This document shows positions 23,385-31,526 of a DNA stretch of 64,000 nt, piece after piece (position 1 is the first letter of the stretch; each line of letters starts with the position of its first letter). Both the position numbers and the translations under genes were made by a program. This DNA comes from Bradyrhizobium manausense. Its GTDB lineage: Bacteria > Pseudomonadota > Alphaproteobacteria > Rhizobiales > Xanthobacteraceae. The stretch spans positions 1-64,000 of the forward strand of contig NZ_JAFCLG010000010.1 of NCBI RefSeq assembly GCF_018129685.1, given 5' to 3'. The notes under the pieces were generated by a model. The model saw only the letters and a list, made by a program, of their open reading frames with translations, was not told the DNA's origin and did not search any database.

Positions 23385-24335
23385 TCACGCTGCCTCCTCG
23401 TTGCCCTCAGCAATGGCGTCGGTCGCGGGCGCCAGAAAGGCGAGCAGGAAATCGGCCGCCTTCGAGGCCGCGCTTGCCGCGCGCACCACAGCGCGGTTAT
23501 CCTCGCGAAGCACCTCCAGCCAGGAACCGATATAGTCGGCGTGGCGCACGGTAGGCACGATGCCGAGCGAGGCGCAGACGAAGGCACCCGCCATTTCGGC
23601 GACAAGCTCTTCGCGCGCGTAAGATTTCGAGCCAAACGATCCCGAGTGATCGCGGTTAAGGCGAGACGTATGACCAACCCAATGACCAAGCTCATGGAAA
23701 GCGGTCCGGTGCCAATTGATCGGCTCGAAATAAGCCGCCGGCGGCGGCACCTGCACGAAATCGCTGGTCGTGTTGTAGTAGGCACGGGCACCGCCGATTC
23801 GGAAATCCGCGCCGGTCGCCGCGATCAACGCCTCGGCTTGGGGCTCAATCTGGCCTGGTGGCGGCGGGACCACTAAAGCAGCTACCTCCTCGCGCAAGCC
23901 ATCGCACTGATCCGTGTTGAAGACGGTAAATCGCTTGAGAAACGGGATGGCACCCGGCTCCTCGCCGGTTTCCGCGGCGCGGCGGCGTTCGTCGTCCGGA
24001 GTAAAGCGATCTGCATAAACGACGGTCGTTCCCCGCTCGCCCTTCCTGACATGGCCGCCGAGCCCAAGCGCCTGGCGAAAGGTGAGCCAGCTCTGTCCGG
24101 AAAAGCCGTGCTCGATAACGGCACCCCACAGGATCAACACGTTGATCCCGGAATATCCGCGCTGCGTCGACGCGTTGCGCGGCATCGCGAGTGGCGCCTT
24201 GATCGCCGCCGTCCCCCATGGCTGCACCCACGGGATACGGCCAGCCTCCAGCTCGGCGATGATCTTGTCGGTGATTTCGGTGTAAAGGCTCGCGCGGTCG
24301 TTGCCGGCGCGAACTCGGGCGGTATGTCCAGACAT
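23385..24335 (-). CDS. ardC: ArdC-like antirestriction protein (ssDNA-binding, zincin metallopeptidase-like)
   Basis: A 316-residue protein with the two ArdC domains: the N-terminal ssDNA-binding domain (about 15-150: LYTEITDKIIAELEAGRIPW, PLAMPRNASTQRGYSGINVL, LTFRQALGLGGHVRKGERGT) and a C-terminal zincin-like domain with HELGHWVGH followed by YAREELVAEMAGAF. ArdC proteins protect incoming single-stranded plasmid DNA from restriction during conjugation. It is the promoter-proximal gene of the minus-strand operon, which suits early expression after transfer. ATG 24335 with GGAGAA upstream; a structured leader (24349-24388) precedes. Confidence 0.9.
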   Translation of the reverse strand: MSGHTARVRAGNDRASLYTEITDKIIAELEAGRIPWVQPWGTAAIKAPLAMPRNASTQRGYSGINVLILWGAVIEHGFSGQSWLTFRQALGLGGHVRKGERGTTVVYADRFTPDDERRRAAETGEEPGAIPFLKRFTVFNTDQCDGLREEVAALVVPPPPGQIEPQAEALIAATGADFRIGGARAYYNTTSDFVQVPPPAAYFEPINWHRTAFHELGHWVGHTSRLNRDHSGSFGSKSYAREELVAEMAGAFVCASLGIVPTVRHADYIGSWLEVLREDNRAVVRAASAASKAADFLLAFLAPATDAIAEGNEEAA

Positions 24336-24348
24336 GGCGGTTCTCCGC

Positions 24349-24388
24349 GACGGGCCGCCGGAAGCCTCTCCTCCGACCTCAACCCGTC
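24349..24388 (-). promoter_or_regulatory. Structured leader of ardC
   Basis: GACGGG...CCCGTC outer stem with an inner GGAGGAGAGGCTTCC hairpin, ending 2 nt before the GGAGAA ribosome-binding site. Closely related to the leader of parB and less closely to that of the strawberry-notch gene. Confidence 0.6.
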
Positions 24389-24429
24389 CCGACAAACCGA
24401 TCCGCACTCTCACTCTCAGCAGCGGTGAC

Positions 24430-24940
24430 GCCGCACGCACTTCAGGGGAAACGGACCGCGCATCCGCACGGCCGTCTTTGCGTCAGGGATGGAAGCCCGA
24501 AGGGCGCGGAGCGAAGCGAAGGTAAAGGCACCCGGCGCGGGGCAGTGATAGCGACGCCGGCATGAAATGACGGCGGGACCCGCGACCGAGTGCGGTCGCG
24601 AGACCGGTTAACAAGGCACCCGCGTTCGGGGCAGTGATAGCGGCGCCGGCATGAAATGACGGCGGCCCCTAACGCGAGAGCCTCCGGCGAGCGACACATG
24701 ATCTGCGCAAGGGATCGAAGCCGAAAGGCCGAGACGCGTCAGCGGCTCGGTTCACGAGAGCCCGGTCCCGCAGGGAGGCGCCGACAGGCCACCCAGGTTT
24801 GCGCGGGAGATTTCATACCTATTCCGGCTAAGAGCGATCATGGCAGGACGTAACCTACTTGGTGGCGCGGCCCTTCCTCTCTGGCGGCTGTGGTATTGCG
24901 GTAAGCGACGAGGGCCCGGTCACAAAGCCAACGTCTCCAG
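24430..24940. other. Gap between the ardC leader and the AbiE promoter
   Basis: No credible gene. It should hold the promoter of the long minus-strand operon and contains the 52-bp direct repeat listed at 24525-24665. The rest is GC-rich with no recognised signal. Confidence 0.4.
24525..24665. repeat. Direct repeat of about 52 bp, two copies
   Basis: Copies at 24525-24576 and 24613-24665 differ only at a few bases. Each contains AAGGCACCCG, then GGGCAGTGATAGCG, GCCGGCATGAAATGACGG. The start-to-start distance is 88 bp. Only two copies, so not a CRISPR array. Possible oriT- or regulator-binding repeat ahead of ardC; function unknown. Confidence 0.6.
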
Positions 24941-24942
24941 TA

Positions 24943-25048
24943 TCATATTGTAAAACAGACGATTTTTGTCGATTCTTGCTTATGGCGCTTTACGCCCCTA
25001 AAGTCTCATATTGAAAAATAGACGATTTCAGCCTATTTTATAATATGA
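24943..25048 (+). promoter_or_regulatory. Promoter and operator repeats of the AbiE operon
   Basis: A 23-bp motif starting TCATATTG and ending AGACGATTT occurs twice (24943-24965 and 25006-25028). The second copy also forms an inverted repeat with CTATTTTATAATATGA (25033-25048), arms of 16 bp with two mismatches. TTGAAA (25011-25016), 17 bp and TATTTT (25034-25039) form a possible promoter that would make a nearly leaderless transcript. AbiEi antitoxins are known to repress their own promoter by binding inverted repeats, which fits. Confidence 0.55.
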
Positions 25049-25872
25049 TGCTAGAGACAGGTTCCACCCTTCAAGACTATATTTTGGAGCTCCAGTCGGG
25101 CGGGCGGATTTCGTTCACCGCGGAGGAAGCCTCCACCGCGCTTGGCATCAAACATTCCGCCTTCCAGGCATCCGCCGCGCGTCTTCAAAGAAAGCGGCTG
25201 CTCTTCAATCCACGCCACGGGTTCTATGTCATCGTCCCTCCACAGTATTTGACGTGGGAAGCGCCGCCGCCAAGTTGGTACATAGATGATCTCATGCGCC
25301 ACGAAGGCCGGACGTACTACGTTGGCCTTTTGAAGGCAGCGGAGTTGCACGGCGCGACCCATCACGCGGTCATGGAATTTCAAGTCGTCACCGACAAGCA
25401 ACTGTCCAAAATCAAGGCGGGACGATCTTTCATCGTATTTTACTTCCGCAAAACCATGTCGGCCGTTGTGGATAGTCTTGAAAGCCACAAGACCGACACG
25501 GGAAGCATGAAGATTTCGTCGGCAGAGCTGACGGCGCTTGATCTGTTGCGCTACCTCCACGTGGTCGGAGGCGTCGATTCCGTCGCAACCATTCTGAAGG
25601 ACTTGGGGTCGCGCCTGGACGCAAACAAGCTGGCGAAACTCGCTGTTCACTTTGAACGAACAACCATTCAGAGACTCGGCTATCTGCTGGACCGTTTGGG
25701 GCATTCCACCGTGAGCGAGCCGCTTCGCAACGCGTTGCTCTCAAAATCGCCGGTGCCCTGGGTTCAGCTTGAGCCCATGGATCGAAAACGACCGGCCCTG
25801 GCCGAACCGCCGCTGGAGAAAAACGAACGCTGGCGCGTCGCCGTTCATCGCCATCCGGAGATCGATGAATGA
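25045..25872 (+). CDS. abiEi: AbiEi family antitoxin / transcriptional regulator
   Basis: A 275-residue AbiEi-type protein: N-terminal winged helix (about 5-75, ISFTAEEASTALGIKHSAFQ and LLFNPRHGFYVIVPPQYL), then the antitoxin domain (YIDDLMRHEGRTYYVGLLKA, ELHGATHHAVMEFQVVTDKQ). AbiEi blocks the AbiEii nucleotidyltransferase toxin and represses the operon. Two adjacent ATG codons (25045, 25048) overlap the operator; no Shine-Dalgarno sequence is visible, in line with a leaderless message. Its last codons overlap the toxin gene by ATGA. Confidence 0.87.
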   Translation: MMLETGSTLQDYILELQSGGRISFTAEEASTALGIKHSAFQASAARLQRKRLLFNPRHGFYVIVPPQYLTWEAPPPSWYIDDLMRHEGRTYYVGLLKAAELHGATHHAVMEFQVVTDKQLSKIKAGRSFIVFYFRKTMSAVVDSLESHKTDTGSMKISSAELTALDLLRYLHVVGGVDSVATILKDLGSRLDANKLAKLAVHFERTTIQRLGYLLDRLGHSTVSEPLRNALLSKSPVPWVQLEPMDRKRPALAEPPLEKNERWRVAVHRHPEIDE

Positions 25873-26747
25873 TTCCCGCCATGAACATCGTCGCCTGGTC
25901 GAAGAACGCGCCATGGGCCGAACAGCGGCAAATCGAACAGGATTTGATTATCTCCCGGGCGCTCGTCGAGCTGTTCAACGATCCGTTCCTGGTGAAGCAG
26001 CTGCGCTTTCGCGGCGGCACCGCGCTCAACAAACTCCACTTTCCAAAACCGCTTCGTTATTCCGAGGATATCGATCTGGTGAAGACGGCGGAGGGGCCGC
26101 TCAAGCCTCTGCTGGACCGGGTGCACGACATTCTCGATCCGTGGCTTGGGGACCCAGTTTTCGGCCGCAGTCAGGTGGCGCCCAAATTCAAATATTCCAT
26201 CGAAGCCGAAGACAGAACGTCCAAGGCTCCGATCCGTCTGAAACTTGAAATCAATACCCACGAGTGCGATGCGTTTGATGGCGCGCGCTTGCTCCCGTTC
26301 AAGGTCAGTAATCCGTGGTTCTCTGGCGAGACCAAGATCGCGACGTTTTCAAATGAGGAATTGCTTTCGACAAAAATCCGCGCACTTCTTCAGCGCAACA
26401 AGGGCCGCGACCTCATCGATCTGTCGCATGCCCTGGACGTTTTTCCGGATCTCGATACGCAAAAGACCATCGATCTGATGGGGCGCTATTTGGAGCTTTC
26501 CGAAACGCCCATTACCCGTCCGCAAGCGGAGCAGCGCATGTTCGCCAAGCTCGGTCGCGGCAGCTTCCTCGCGGATGTCATTCCGCTTCTCACCGCCGAC
26601 GAGGCGGCCAAATTTGATGACGACGCCGGCAGGCGCGCGTTCGCGAACGTCTTCAACAAGCTTATTCAGCTCATGCCAGGCAAGGTTTGGGCCAGCACGC
26701 CAAGGATGATCGAAGAGTTTGGGCTACAAGACTTGATCACCGCATAG
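25869..26747 (+). CDS. abiEii: AbiEii/AbiGii family nucleotidyltransferase toxin
   Basis: A 292-residue nucleotidyltransferase-fold protein with the expected motifs FRGGTALNKLHF (GG motif) and RYSEDIDLVKT (DxD metal-binding acids), then STKIRALLQRNKGRDLIDLS. AbiEii toxins arrest growth or abort phage infection, in known cases by transferring nucleotides to RNA. Overlap with abiEi (ATGA) indicates translational coupling. AT content is higher than in the adjoining ICE operon, consistent with separately acquired cargo. Confidence 0.88.
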   Translation: MIPAMNIVAWSKNAPWAEQRQIEQDLIISRALVELFNDPFLVKQLRFRGGTALNKLHFPKPLRYSEDIDLVKTAEGPLKPLLDRVHDILDPWLGDPVFGRSQVAPKFKYSIEAEDRTSKAPIRLKLEINTHECDAFDGARLLPFKVSNPWFSGETKIATFSNEELLSTKIRALLQRNKGRDLIDLSHALDVFPDLDTQKTIDLMGRYLELSETPITRPQAEQRMFAKLGRGSFLADVIPLLTADEAAKFDDDAGRRAFANVFNKLIQLMPGKVWASTPRMIEEFGLQDLITA

Positions 26748-26781
26748 CAGCGCGCTGGGCCACGACGAGGCCTACAGGCCC

Positions 26782-28050
26782 TTATTCTTCCTTGTCTTCG
26801 ATAAGCGGTGTCTCCAAAGCTGGAATTTCCTGCATGGCGCGCCCCGCTATCCCTTGAAGATCGCCATACATTCCAACCGTCGAGTCAATAACTCCTTGAA
26901 TCTGCGCCTCTCGTTTTGCCCAAAGACGCATCGTGGCTTTCCGTTCGCGGTTAAGATCGTCTTGCATCTCCGAAAAGCGTTCAACGATTGCCTCGACACG
27001 ATGGCGAAAGCGGGGGCCGGTCAAATACTGATAAACCAGCTCAGTCTTTGTCAGTTGCCCATCCTGTGACAAGCGCGCTGCTGCGAGTTCGATGAGGGAT
27101 TGACGGAGCACTGAGGCGACCGGAATTGTGTAGCGGGGATGAGTGATCCAGACTCCATCAACCAATTCAAAACTTTCAACGTTTTTCGGCAGCACTTCCG
27201 ACACCAGAAGCGCCAGTTCCGCCTTTGCCGCCCGCTGATCTCCACGTAGTTTTGGGAGCCATCCATCACTCCAGTTTTTGGTGCGCTTCGTCTCCCATAG
27301 TATGGCTCCGCAGGCCTGTCCCGTAGGGCCTATGACACGCTGCAACACATCACCGCCAAATTCGCCTTTGGCGACCGGCTCCAGTATGTCAAGCGGGAAG
27401 CGGTTGGCCAGCACGGTTTCGAGTTGCAGCTCCAGAACTTCTCCCTGCAATTGCTGGGAGCCTTGTTCCGCCCGGCGTCTTAGTTCTTCGATCTGGCGCT
27501 GCATTGAAAGGATCTGCTCTTCCTTTTCCGAAACTTTCAATCGCAGACCGTCTTCCGCTTCTTTCTTGGCTTGTTCGCGGATAGAGCTGAGCGCTTCCTG
27601 GACCCGTTTTTCAACGGACAGCTCCAACTCGCGCTTGGCATCATCAAGTTCTCGCTGTTTACGCAAGAGTTCAGCCTGCGCCGCTTGCGCCTCCGCCAAT
27701 TTCGTGTCTCGTTGCAGCAACACATCTTTTAGTTCAGAAATCTCCTTCGCTTTGACCTCCAGATCGGCTCCAAGCTGGAGTTTAGCCTTGCGCGCCTCGT
27801 CGGCAGCAATGACGCCCCGTTCGGATTTCAGTTTTTCTGCGACCAGCGTTTCCACGTTCGCCTGCGCGTCCTTGACGGCATCCTGCTGACGCCGGAGTTC
27901 GGCCTCGCGCTTGTCGAGCGCTGCATCCTTGTCGGCGATCTTCTTCTCATACTCCCGCTTCGTCGCTGCGATCAGAGGAGCCGCAAGCGATTCCGTGAGC
28001 TTGATTTCCGTTTGGCAGTTCGGACAGGTTATTGTGGCATCGATAGTCAT
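26782..28050 (-). CDS. DUF2130 protein: coiled coil plus PD-(D/E)XK-like nuclease domain
   Basis: A 422-residue protein. An N-terminal CxxC (CPNCQTE) is followed by a long coiled coil (about 30-205) and a domain at 205-330 with the PD-(D/E)XK pattern: LETVLAN, GGDVLQRV (Asp), ILWETKRTKNW (ExK) and RGDQRAAKAELALLVSEVLP. DUF2130 is regarded as a restriction-endonuclease-fold family; substrate unknown. ATG 28050 overlaps the KTSC stop by 4 bp (ATGA), making it the last gene of the SIR2-HerA-KTSC-DUF2130 operon. It may be the DNA-cutting arm of that system, which is an inference. Confidence 0.85.
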   Translation of the reverse strand: MTIDATITCPNCQTEIKLTESLAAPLIAATKREYEKKIADKDAALDKREAELRRQQDAVKDAQANVETLVAEKLKSERGVIAADEARKAKLQLGADLEVKAKEISELKDVLLQRDTKLAEAQAAQAELLRKQRELDDAKRELELSVEKRVQEALSSIREQAKKEAEDGLRLKVSEKEEQILSMQRQIEELRRRAEQGSQQLQGEVLELQLETVLANRFPLDILEPVAKGEFGGDVLQRVIGPTGQACGAILWETKRTKNWSDGWLPKLRGDQRAAKAELALLVSEVLPKNVESFELVDGVWITHPRYTIPVASVLRQSLIELAAARLSQDGQLTKTELVYQYLTGPRFRHRVEAIVERFSEMQDDLNRERKATMRLWAKREAQIQGVIDSTVGMYGDLQGIAGRAMQEIPALETPLIEDKEE

Positions 28051-28256
28051 GCGCGCTCGAATGGATATTTGTCTTTGATGTTGGCGTTGAAGTAGATGCC
28101 GTGTGAATTTGCTGACATCAGTTGCTCGTGCACGAAGCTGGGTACATTGAAGTACCGATATATCGTGCCTCCTTTAAACTCGATCTCAAGAGTTTCGCTG
28201 TTGGGATCGTATCCAACAGAAGCAAGATTTGACGAACTTACCGACTGCCGTTCCAT
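28047..28256 (-). CDS. KTSC domain protein
   Basis: A 69-residue protein made of one KTSC domain: SSNLASVGYDPNSETLEIEF, YRYFNVPSFVHEQLMSANSH and YFNANIKDKYPFER. KTSC was named from lysyl-tRNA synthetase tails and is found in many small phage and defence-associated proteins; its activity is unknown. It starts 3 bp after the herA stop and overlaps the DUF2130 start, so it is translated as part of the four-gene defence operon. Confidence 0.87.
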   Translation of the reverse strand: MERQSVSSSNLASVGYDPNSETLEIEFKGGTIYRYFNVPSFVHEQLMSANSHGIYFNANIKDKYPFERA

Positions 28257-28259
28257 CGT

Positions 28260-30059
28260 CTATTTCTCCTTTCTTGTCGGTTTCCATTTTGGATTCTGCG
28301 CTCGCCAAGGGCCGCTCAAATTCACGTAGTCTTCTGCTCCGGCTCTCTTCTTGCTCCATGCCAACGAGATTTCAGGGTCTTCACTGCTTGGTCTGGCATT
28401 CTCGGGAGGAAGCGTAATCCTACACCGGATTGGAAGTTTGGCGGCTTCCCCCGTTATTATCGCCTCGCCAGTTCGCAGCACCGGAAGGCTGTCCATCAAT
28501 CCGCTAAGGCTGTCAGGTAATGCGGCTTGGACCTTGCTGCGGTCCCCCGAATTTGACAGCCGCAGCGCAACGAAGGTACCACATTGTGAGAGAATCGTAT
28601 CGTCAATCTCTGAGGGGCGCTGGCTGACGATCATCGCCCCGACGCCGAATTTTCGTCCCTCCTTCACGATCCGCTGGACCATGGCCTTGGCGGGACCGTT
28701 GGCATCCTTTCCGAGATAGCGGTGGGCCTCCTCCATCACGACTAGCAATGGCCGCTGACGCCCACCTTCCTGGGTTTCTCTCCCCCAAAAGAGCGCCTCG
28801 TAAAGGACATTGAGAATCCCGCCAACCAGATGATGAAGAACGGTGCTCGGAACGCCAGAAAGATCGAGGATTGTGATGGGCTTGTCCGATCCAAGCCATC
28901 CTTTTAGTAGCTCTGGTAGGTCTTTCTTTGCGTCTCCCTTAAGCGATGATTCCCAATCGCCGGGATGAAGCATGAAGTCATACTGACGATCGAGAAGTCG
29001 GGATCTCATTTGATCAAGCTGCCGACGTATCGACAGAACGCCAGAGTTGTTTGCGAAAGGCGGTGTGCTTGATGTTCCTGGATGCGGATACCTCGGCGCG
29101 ACAAGGGTGTCCGCGTTTCCGGGGGTTGTGATGGCGGATTGGGTTCGTGCTTGATCTTTCCACGTTTTCAATTCGGGATCGATCAGATCGAGCCACAATT
29201 GTTTCAGGCTGAAGGGAATCGGCGTTTCCGGTGTCAATGAGTTGACATCGATGCCCTCGTATTTTCCGCCCTTGGCCAGCGCAAGCTTCGCGGCGACAAT
29301 CCGGTCTGTGATGCTGGTGAAGGCACGATCTTCGATGCGACCCATTAAGAAAGACAGCAGTTCAGTCGTGTCGATGGCCCAATAGGGAATCAGCAGAGGT
29401 TCTTCATCCGCCGCTGGTGAGACACGGAAGACCTTGGCAATGCTCTTGAGAGCGGTTGCGTACTCGCCATGAATGTCCAAGAGGAGAATACGGGTGTTTG
29501 GGAAGGCAGGTTTGCCGTCTGGTGAGTGAGCTATCGCGCGGAGAAGGCTGGCGATGGTCGTAGATTTTCCTGCACCGGTCGAGCCGAGGACGGCGCTGTG
29601 CCTCGTGACAAGGCGATCAAGGTCGATGCGAACAGGGATGCTTTCAGCGCCCGCCAGCCGCCCGATGACGACCTGGCCTCGTTCTGCCGTTCCGTAGATT
29701 TTGGCCAGATCCTCATCGGTGACGAGATGAACCTCGTCGTTAATCGCGGGGTACTGACTGATGCCTCGCTCGAAAGCGGTTTCGACAATTTCGCCAACGA
29801 GCTGAACAGTCATCCAGCGTTCGCCGCGCGAACTGAGATTCTGCAAAGCCTCTGGAGTCGCTGTTGCCCCGACGTCTGCAATAATGCCGTAGAGGTCGTG
29901 ATACCCTTGCGGTATTCGGACAAAGCTGCCCACTTGGCCGACCCTGTAGCTGCGGCCCCCAATGATCGAGATACCGGAGGCAACGCCTTCAAACTGGCGA
30001 ATGCTGATGGCTGCGCCCGAGACGGCGCCCACGTGTCCAAGGAGCGTCGGAGCGATCAT
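28260..30059 (-). CDS. herA: HerA-like ATPase (DUF87), partner of SIR2
   Basis: A 599-residue HerA/FtsK-fold ATPase. N-terminal HAS-barrel-like region (about 1-145), Walker A GSTGAGKST (159-167), HerA-type LLLDIHGEY, a second acidic motif LLVVMEEAHRYLG (Walker B), VSQRPSEIDDTILSQCGTFV (sensor-like) and a C-terminal tail. HerA proteins form hexameric DNA translocases. With SIR2 they form large complexes that deplete NAD+ on phage infection (SIR2-HerA defence). ATG 30059 overlaps the SIR2 stop (ATGA); a frame open further upstream would run into the SIR2 gene. Confidence 0.88.
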   Translation of the reverse strand: MIAPTLLGHVGAVSGAAISIRQFEGVASGISIIGGRSYRVGQVGSFVRIPQGYHDLYGIIADVGATATPEALQNLSSRGERWMTVQLVGEIVETAFERGISQYPAINDEVHLVTDEDLAKIYGTAERGQVVIGRLAGAESIPVRIDLDRLVTRHSAVLGSTGAGKSTTIASLLRAIAHSPDGKPAFPNTRILLLDIHGEYATALKSIAKVFRVSPAADEEPLLIPYWAIDTTELLSFLMGRIEDRAFTSITDRIVAAKLALAKGGKYEGIDVNSLTPETPIPFSLKQLWLDLIDPELKTWKDQARTQSAITTPGNADTLVAPRYPHPGTSSTPPFANNSGVLSIRRQLDQMRSRLLDRQYDFMLHPGDWESSLKGDAKKDLPELLKGWLGSDKPITILDLSGVPSTVLHHLVGGILNVLYEALFWGRETQEGGRQRPLLVVMEEAHRYLGKDANGPAKAMVQRIVKEGRKFGVGAMIVSQRPSEIDDTILSQCGTFVALRLSNSGDRSKVQAALPDSLSGLMDSLPVLRTGEAIITGEAAKLPIRCRITLPPENARPSSEDPEISLAWSKKRAGAEDYVNLSGPWRAQNPKWKPTRKEK

Positions 30060-31306
30060 GGGGCCGTCCCTGCTGCGGCCACAGTAGCCGTAGGAGGAGC
30101 GGCGGCAGTGGGCACGGCTGGAGCAGGCGTGAGCGCCTGCATCGACCGCGATGCCGCAAAAAAGTGTCCAAAGGCCTCGATGGCTCCCAGCGAAAACTGC
30201 GAAGGCACGCTTGCCTTTGGCGGTGACCAATAAGTTGCTCTGATCGGACCCCAGTCCTTGCTGGGCAACTCGGAGGAAACCTGCCACGGCCCTTCGATGC
30301 CGTTCACTACGGCCTTGTCGGGCGAATAAACGCTTAGGTTGGGGCGTCGCCTCGCCAGATCGCAAGCTGCGCCTTCCTCAGCGAGAGGCTTGAATTGAAA
30401 TGCAAACACGCTGGCTGACGGATTGGCCGCCAGCCCCTCGTCGATGCGCGCTGAAATGTGCGCGTCTGCATAGGAGAAGCCGACGGAAATCAGAAGAGTA
30501 TCCGGCGTCGTCAAGAAGGTACGAAGACGGTCAAAGAGCGCCGCATAAGGCGCTTTTTGTGTCTGGTCGTACTTAAGATGTTCGGGAAAGACCAGATGCG
30601 TTGCGGTATCGTGCCCTGTGCGAATTACTTCATCCTTGTCGCTGGCCTTCCATCCGAGTGATCCATGCAGCTTCCACAGTCGCGTCCAGCGTGGCGGCAG
30701 ATCGTTTCCGGCGACCGATACCGGATCGAAGAACGGCTCTCGTCCACCCGTAAATCCGTCGAAGTAGGGAGCCCGGACAGCCTCGAAGGCCTCCTCAAAC
30801 AGAAGGTCGTAGTTGGTCGTGAATATCTCGACCGGATGATCGCGCGCGATACCCGTTATCCAGTTGACAATGTCATTGTACGCACAACCATTCTTCGGCA
30901 GCCGTACATTCACAATCTTGCCGATCTCCGTGCAGATTTCCTCGCCGAAGATCTTAAACCCGTCGCCGTTAAGACCATGAATGGTTGATTTGCCGATGAC
31001 TTTGCTAAGCGAGCGGATACGCGAGAGGACCGTTTCGATGTCGTGCTTGTCCAGCTCACCCTTCAGGGCGGCAATCTGGGCGCAGTATTTCGGTTCGAGC
31101 GCGGTCAAGACCTGGATCGTTAGGCCCTCGACTGCGGGGATAAGCGGATATGTACCGTCGTCTTTGGCAGTTCCCGCGCCCGCGCCTGCTCCAACCAGGA
31201 GGCCGATGCGTTTTCTCCCTTGAGCGATGATGGTACGCAATGAAGCCATGTATTGATCTGGATTATGTACGCTAATGCTCAAATCAGGCACCTCCGGCAA
31301 TTTCAA
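30056..31306 (-). CDS. SIR2 family NADase-type effector
   Basis: A 416-residue SIR2-domain protein: LLVGAGAGAGTA (about 37-47), EIFTTNYDLLFE (160-171, Asn and Asp of the NAD pocket), WKLHGSLGW (211-219, catalytic His) and LLISVGFSYADAHI. The C-terminal 30 residues are a Pro/Ala-rich tail. Defence SIR2 proteins hydrolyse NAD+ to abort infection. The order SIR2 then HerA with a 4-bp overlap is the known SIR2-HerA pair; here KTSC and DUF2130 follow without gaps. Promoter not clearly recognised in the 220 bp upstream. Confidence 0.9.
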   Translation of the reverse strand: MKLPEVPDLSISVHNPDQYMASLRTIIAQGRKRIGLLVGAGAGAGTAKDDGTYPLIPAVEGLTIQVLTALEPKYCAQIAALKGELDKHDIETVLSRIRSLSKVIGKSTIHGLNGDGFKIFGEEICTEIGKIVNVRLPKNGCAYNDIVNWITGIARDHPVEIFTTNYDLLFEEAFEAVRAPYFDGFTGGREPFFDPVSVAGNDLPPRWTRLWKLHGSLGWKASDKDEVIRTGHDTATHLVFPEHLKYDQTQKAPYAALFDRLRTFLTTPDTLLISVGFSYADAHISARIDEGLAANPSASVFAFQFKPLAEEGAACDLARRRPNLSVYSPDKAVVNGIEGPWQVSSELPSKDWGPIRATYWSPPKASVPSQFSLGAIEAFGHFFAASRSMQALTPAPAVPTAAAPPTATVAAAGTAP

Positions 31307-31526
31307 AGAACATTAGTCGAGGACTCGGACCGCCGTCTATCGAATACGCAGGCGAAGATTGCGAATTATCCTACGCGCCGACTCAAAGTAGAATAGCTTC
31401 AAGAGCGCCTAAACGGCAGTGTGCGATCGCAGCCGCCGCTGGTCACGCGCCCGCAGAACGGTGGCAAGAAGAAAAGATCCGCCTGGAAATCCACCATGCA
31501 TCACCGCTGCCACATCGACACCGTGA

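Noticed and set aside
24525..24665. Possible CRISPR array
   Set aside because: Only two repeats of about 52 bp, too long and too few, with no cas genes in the window.
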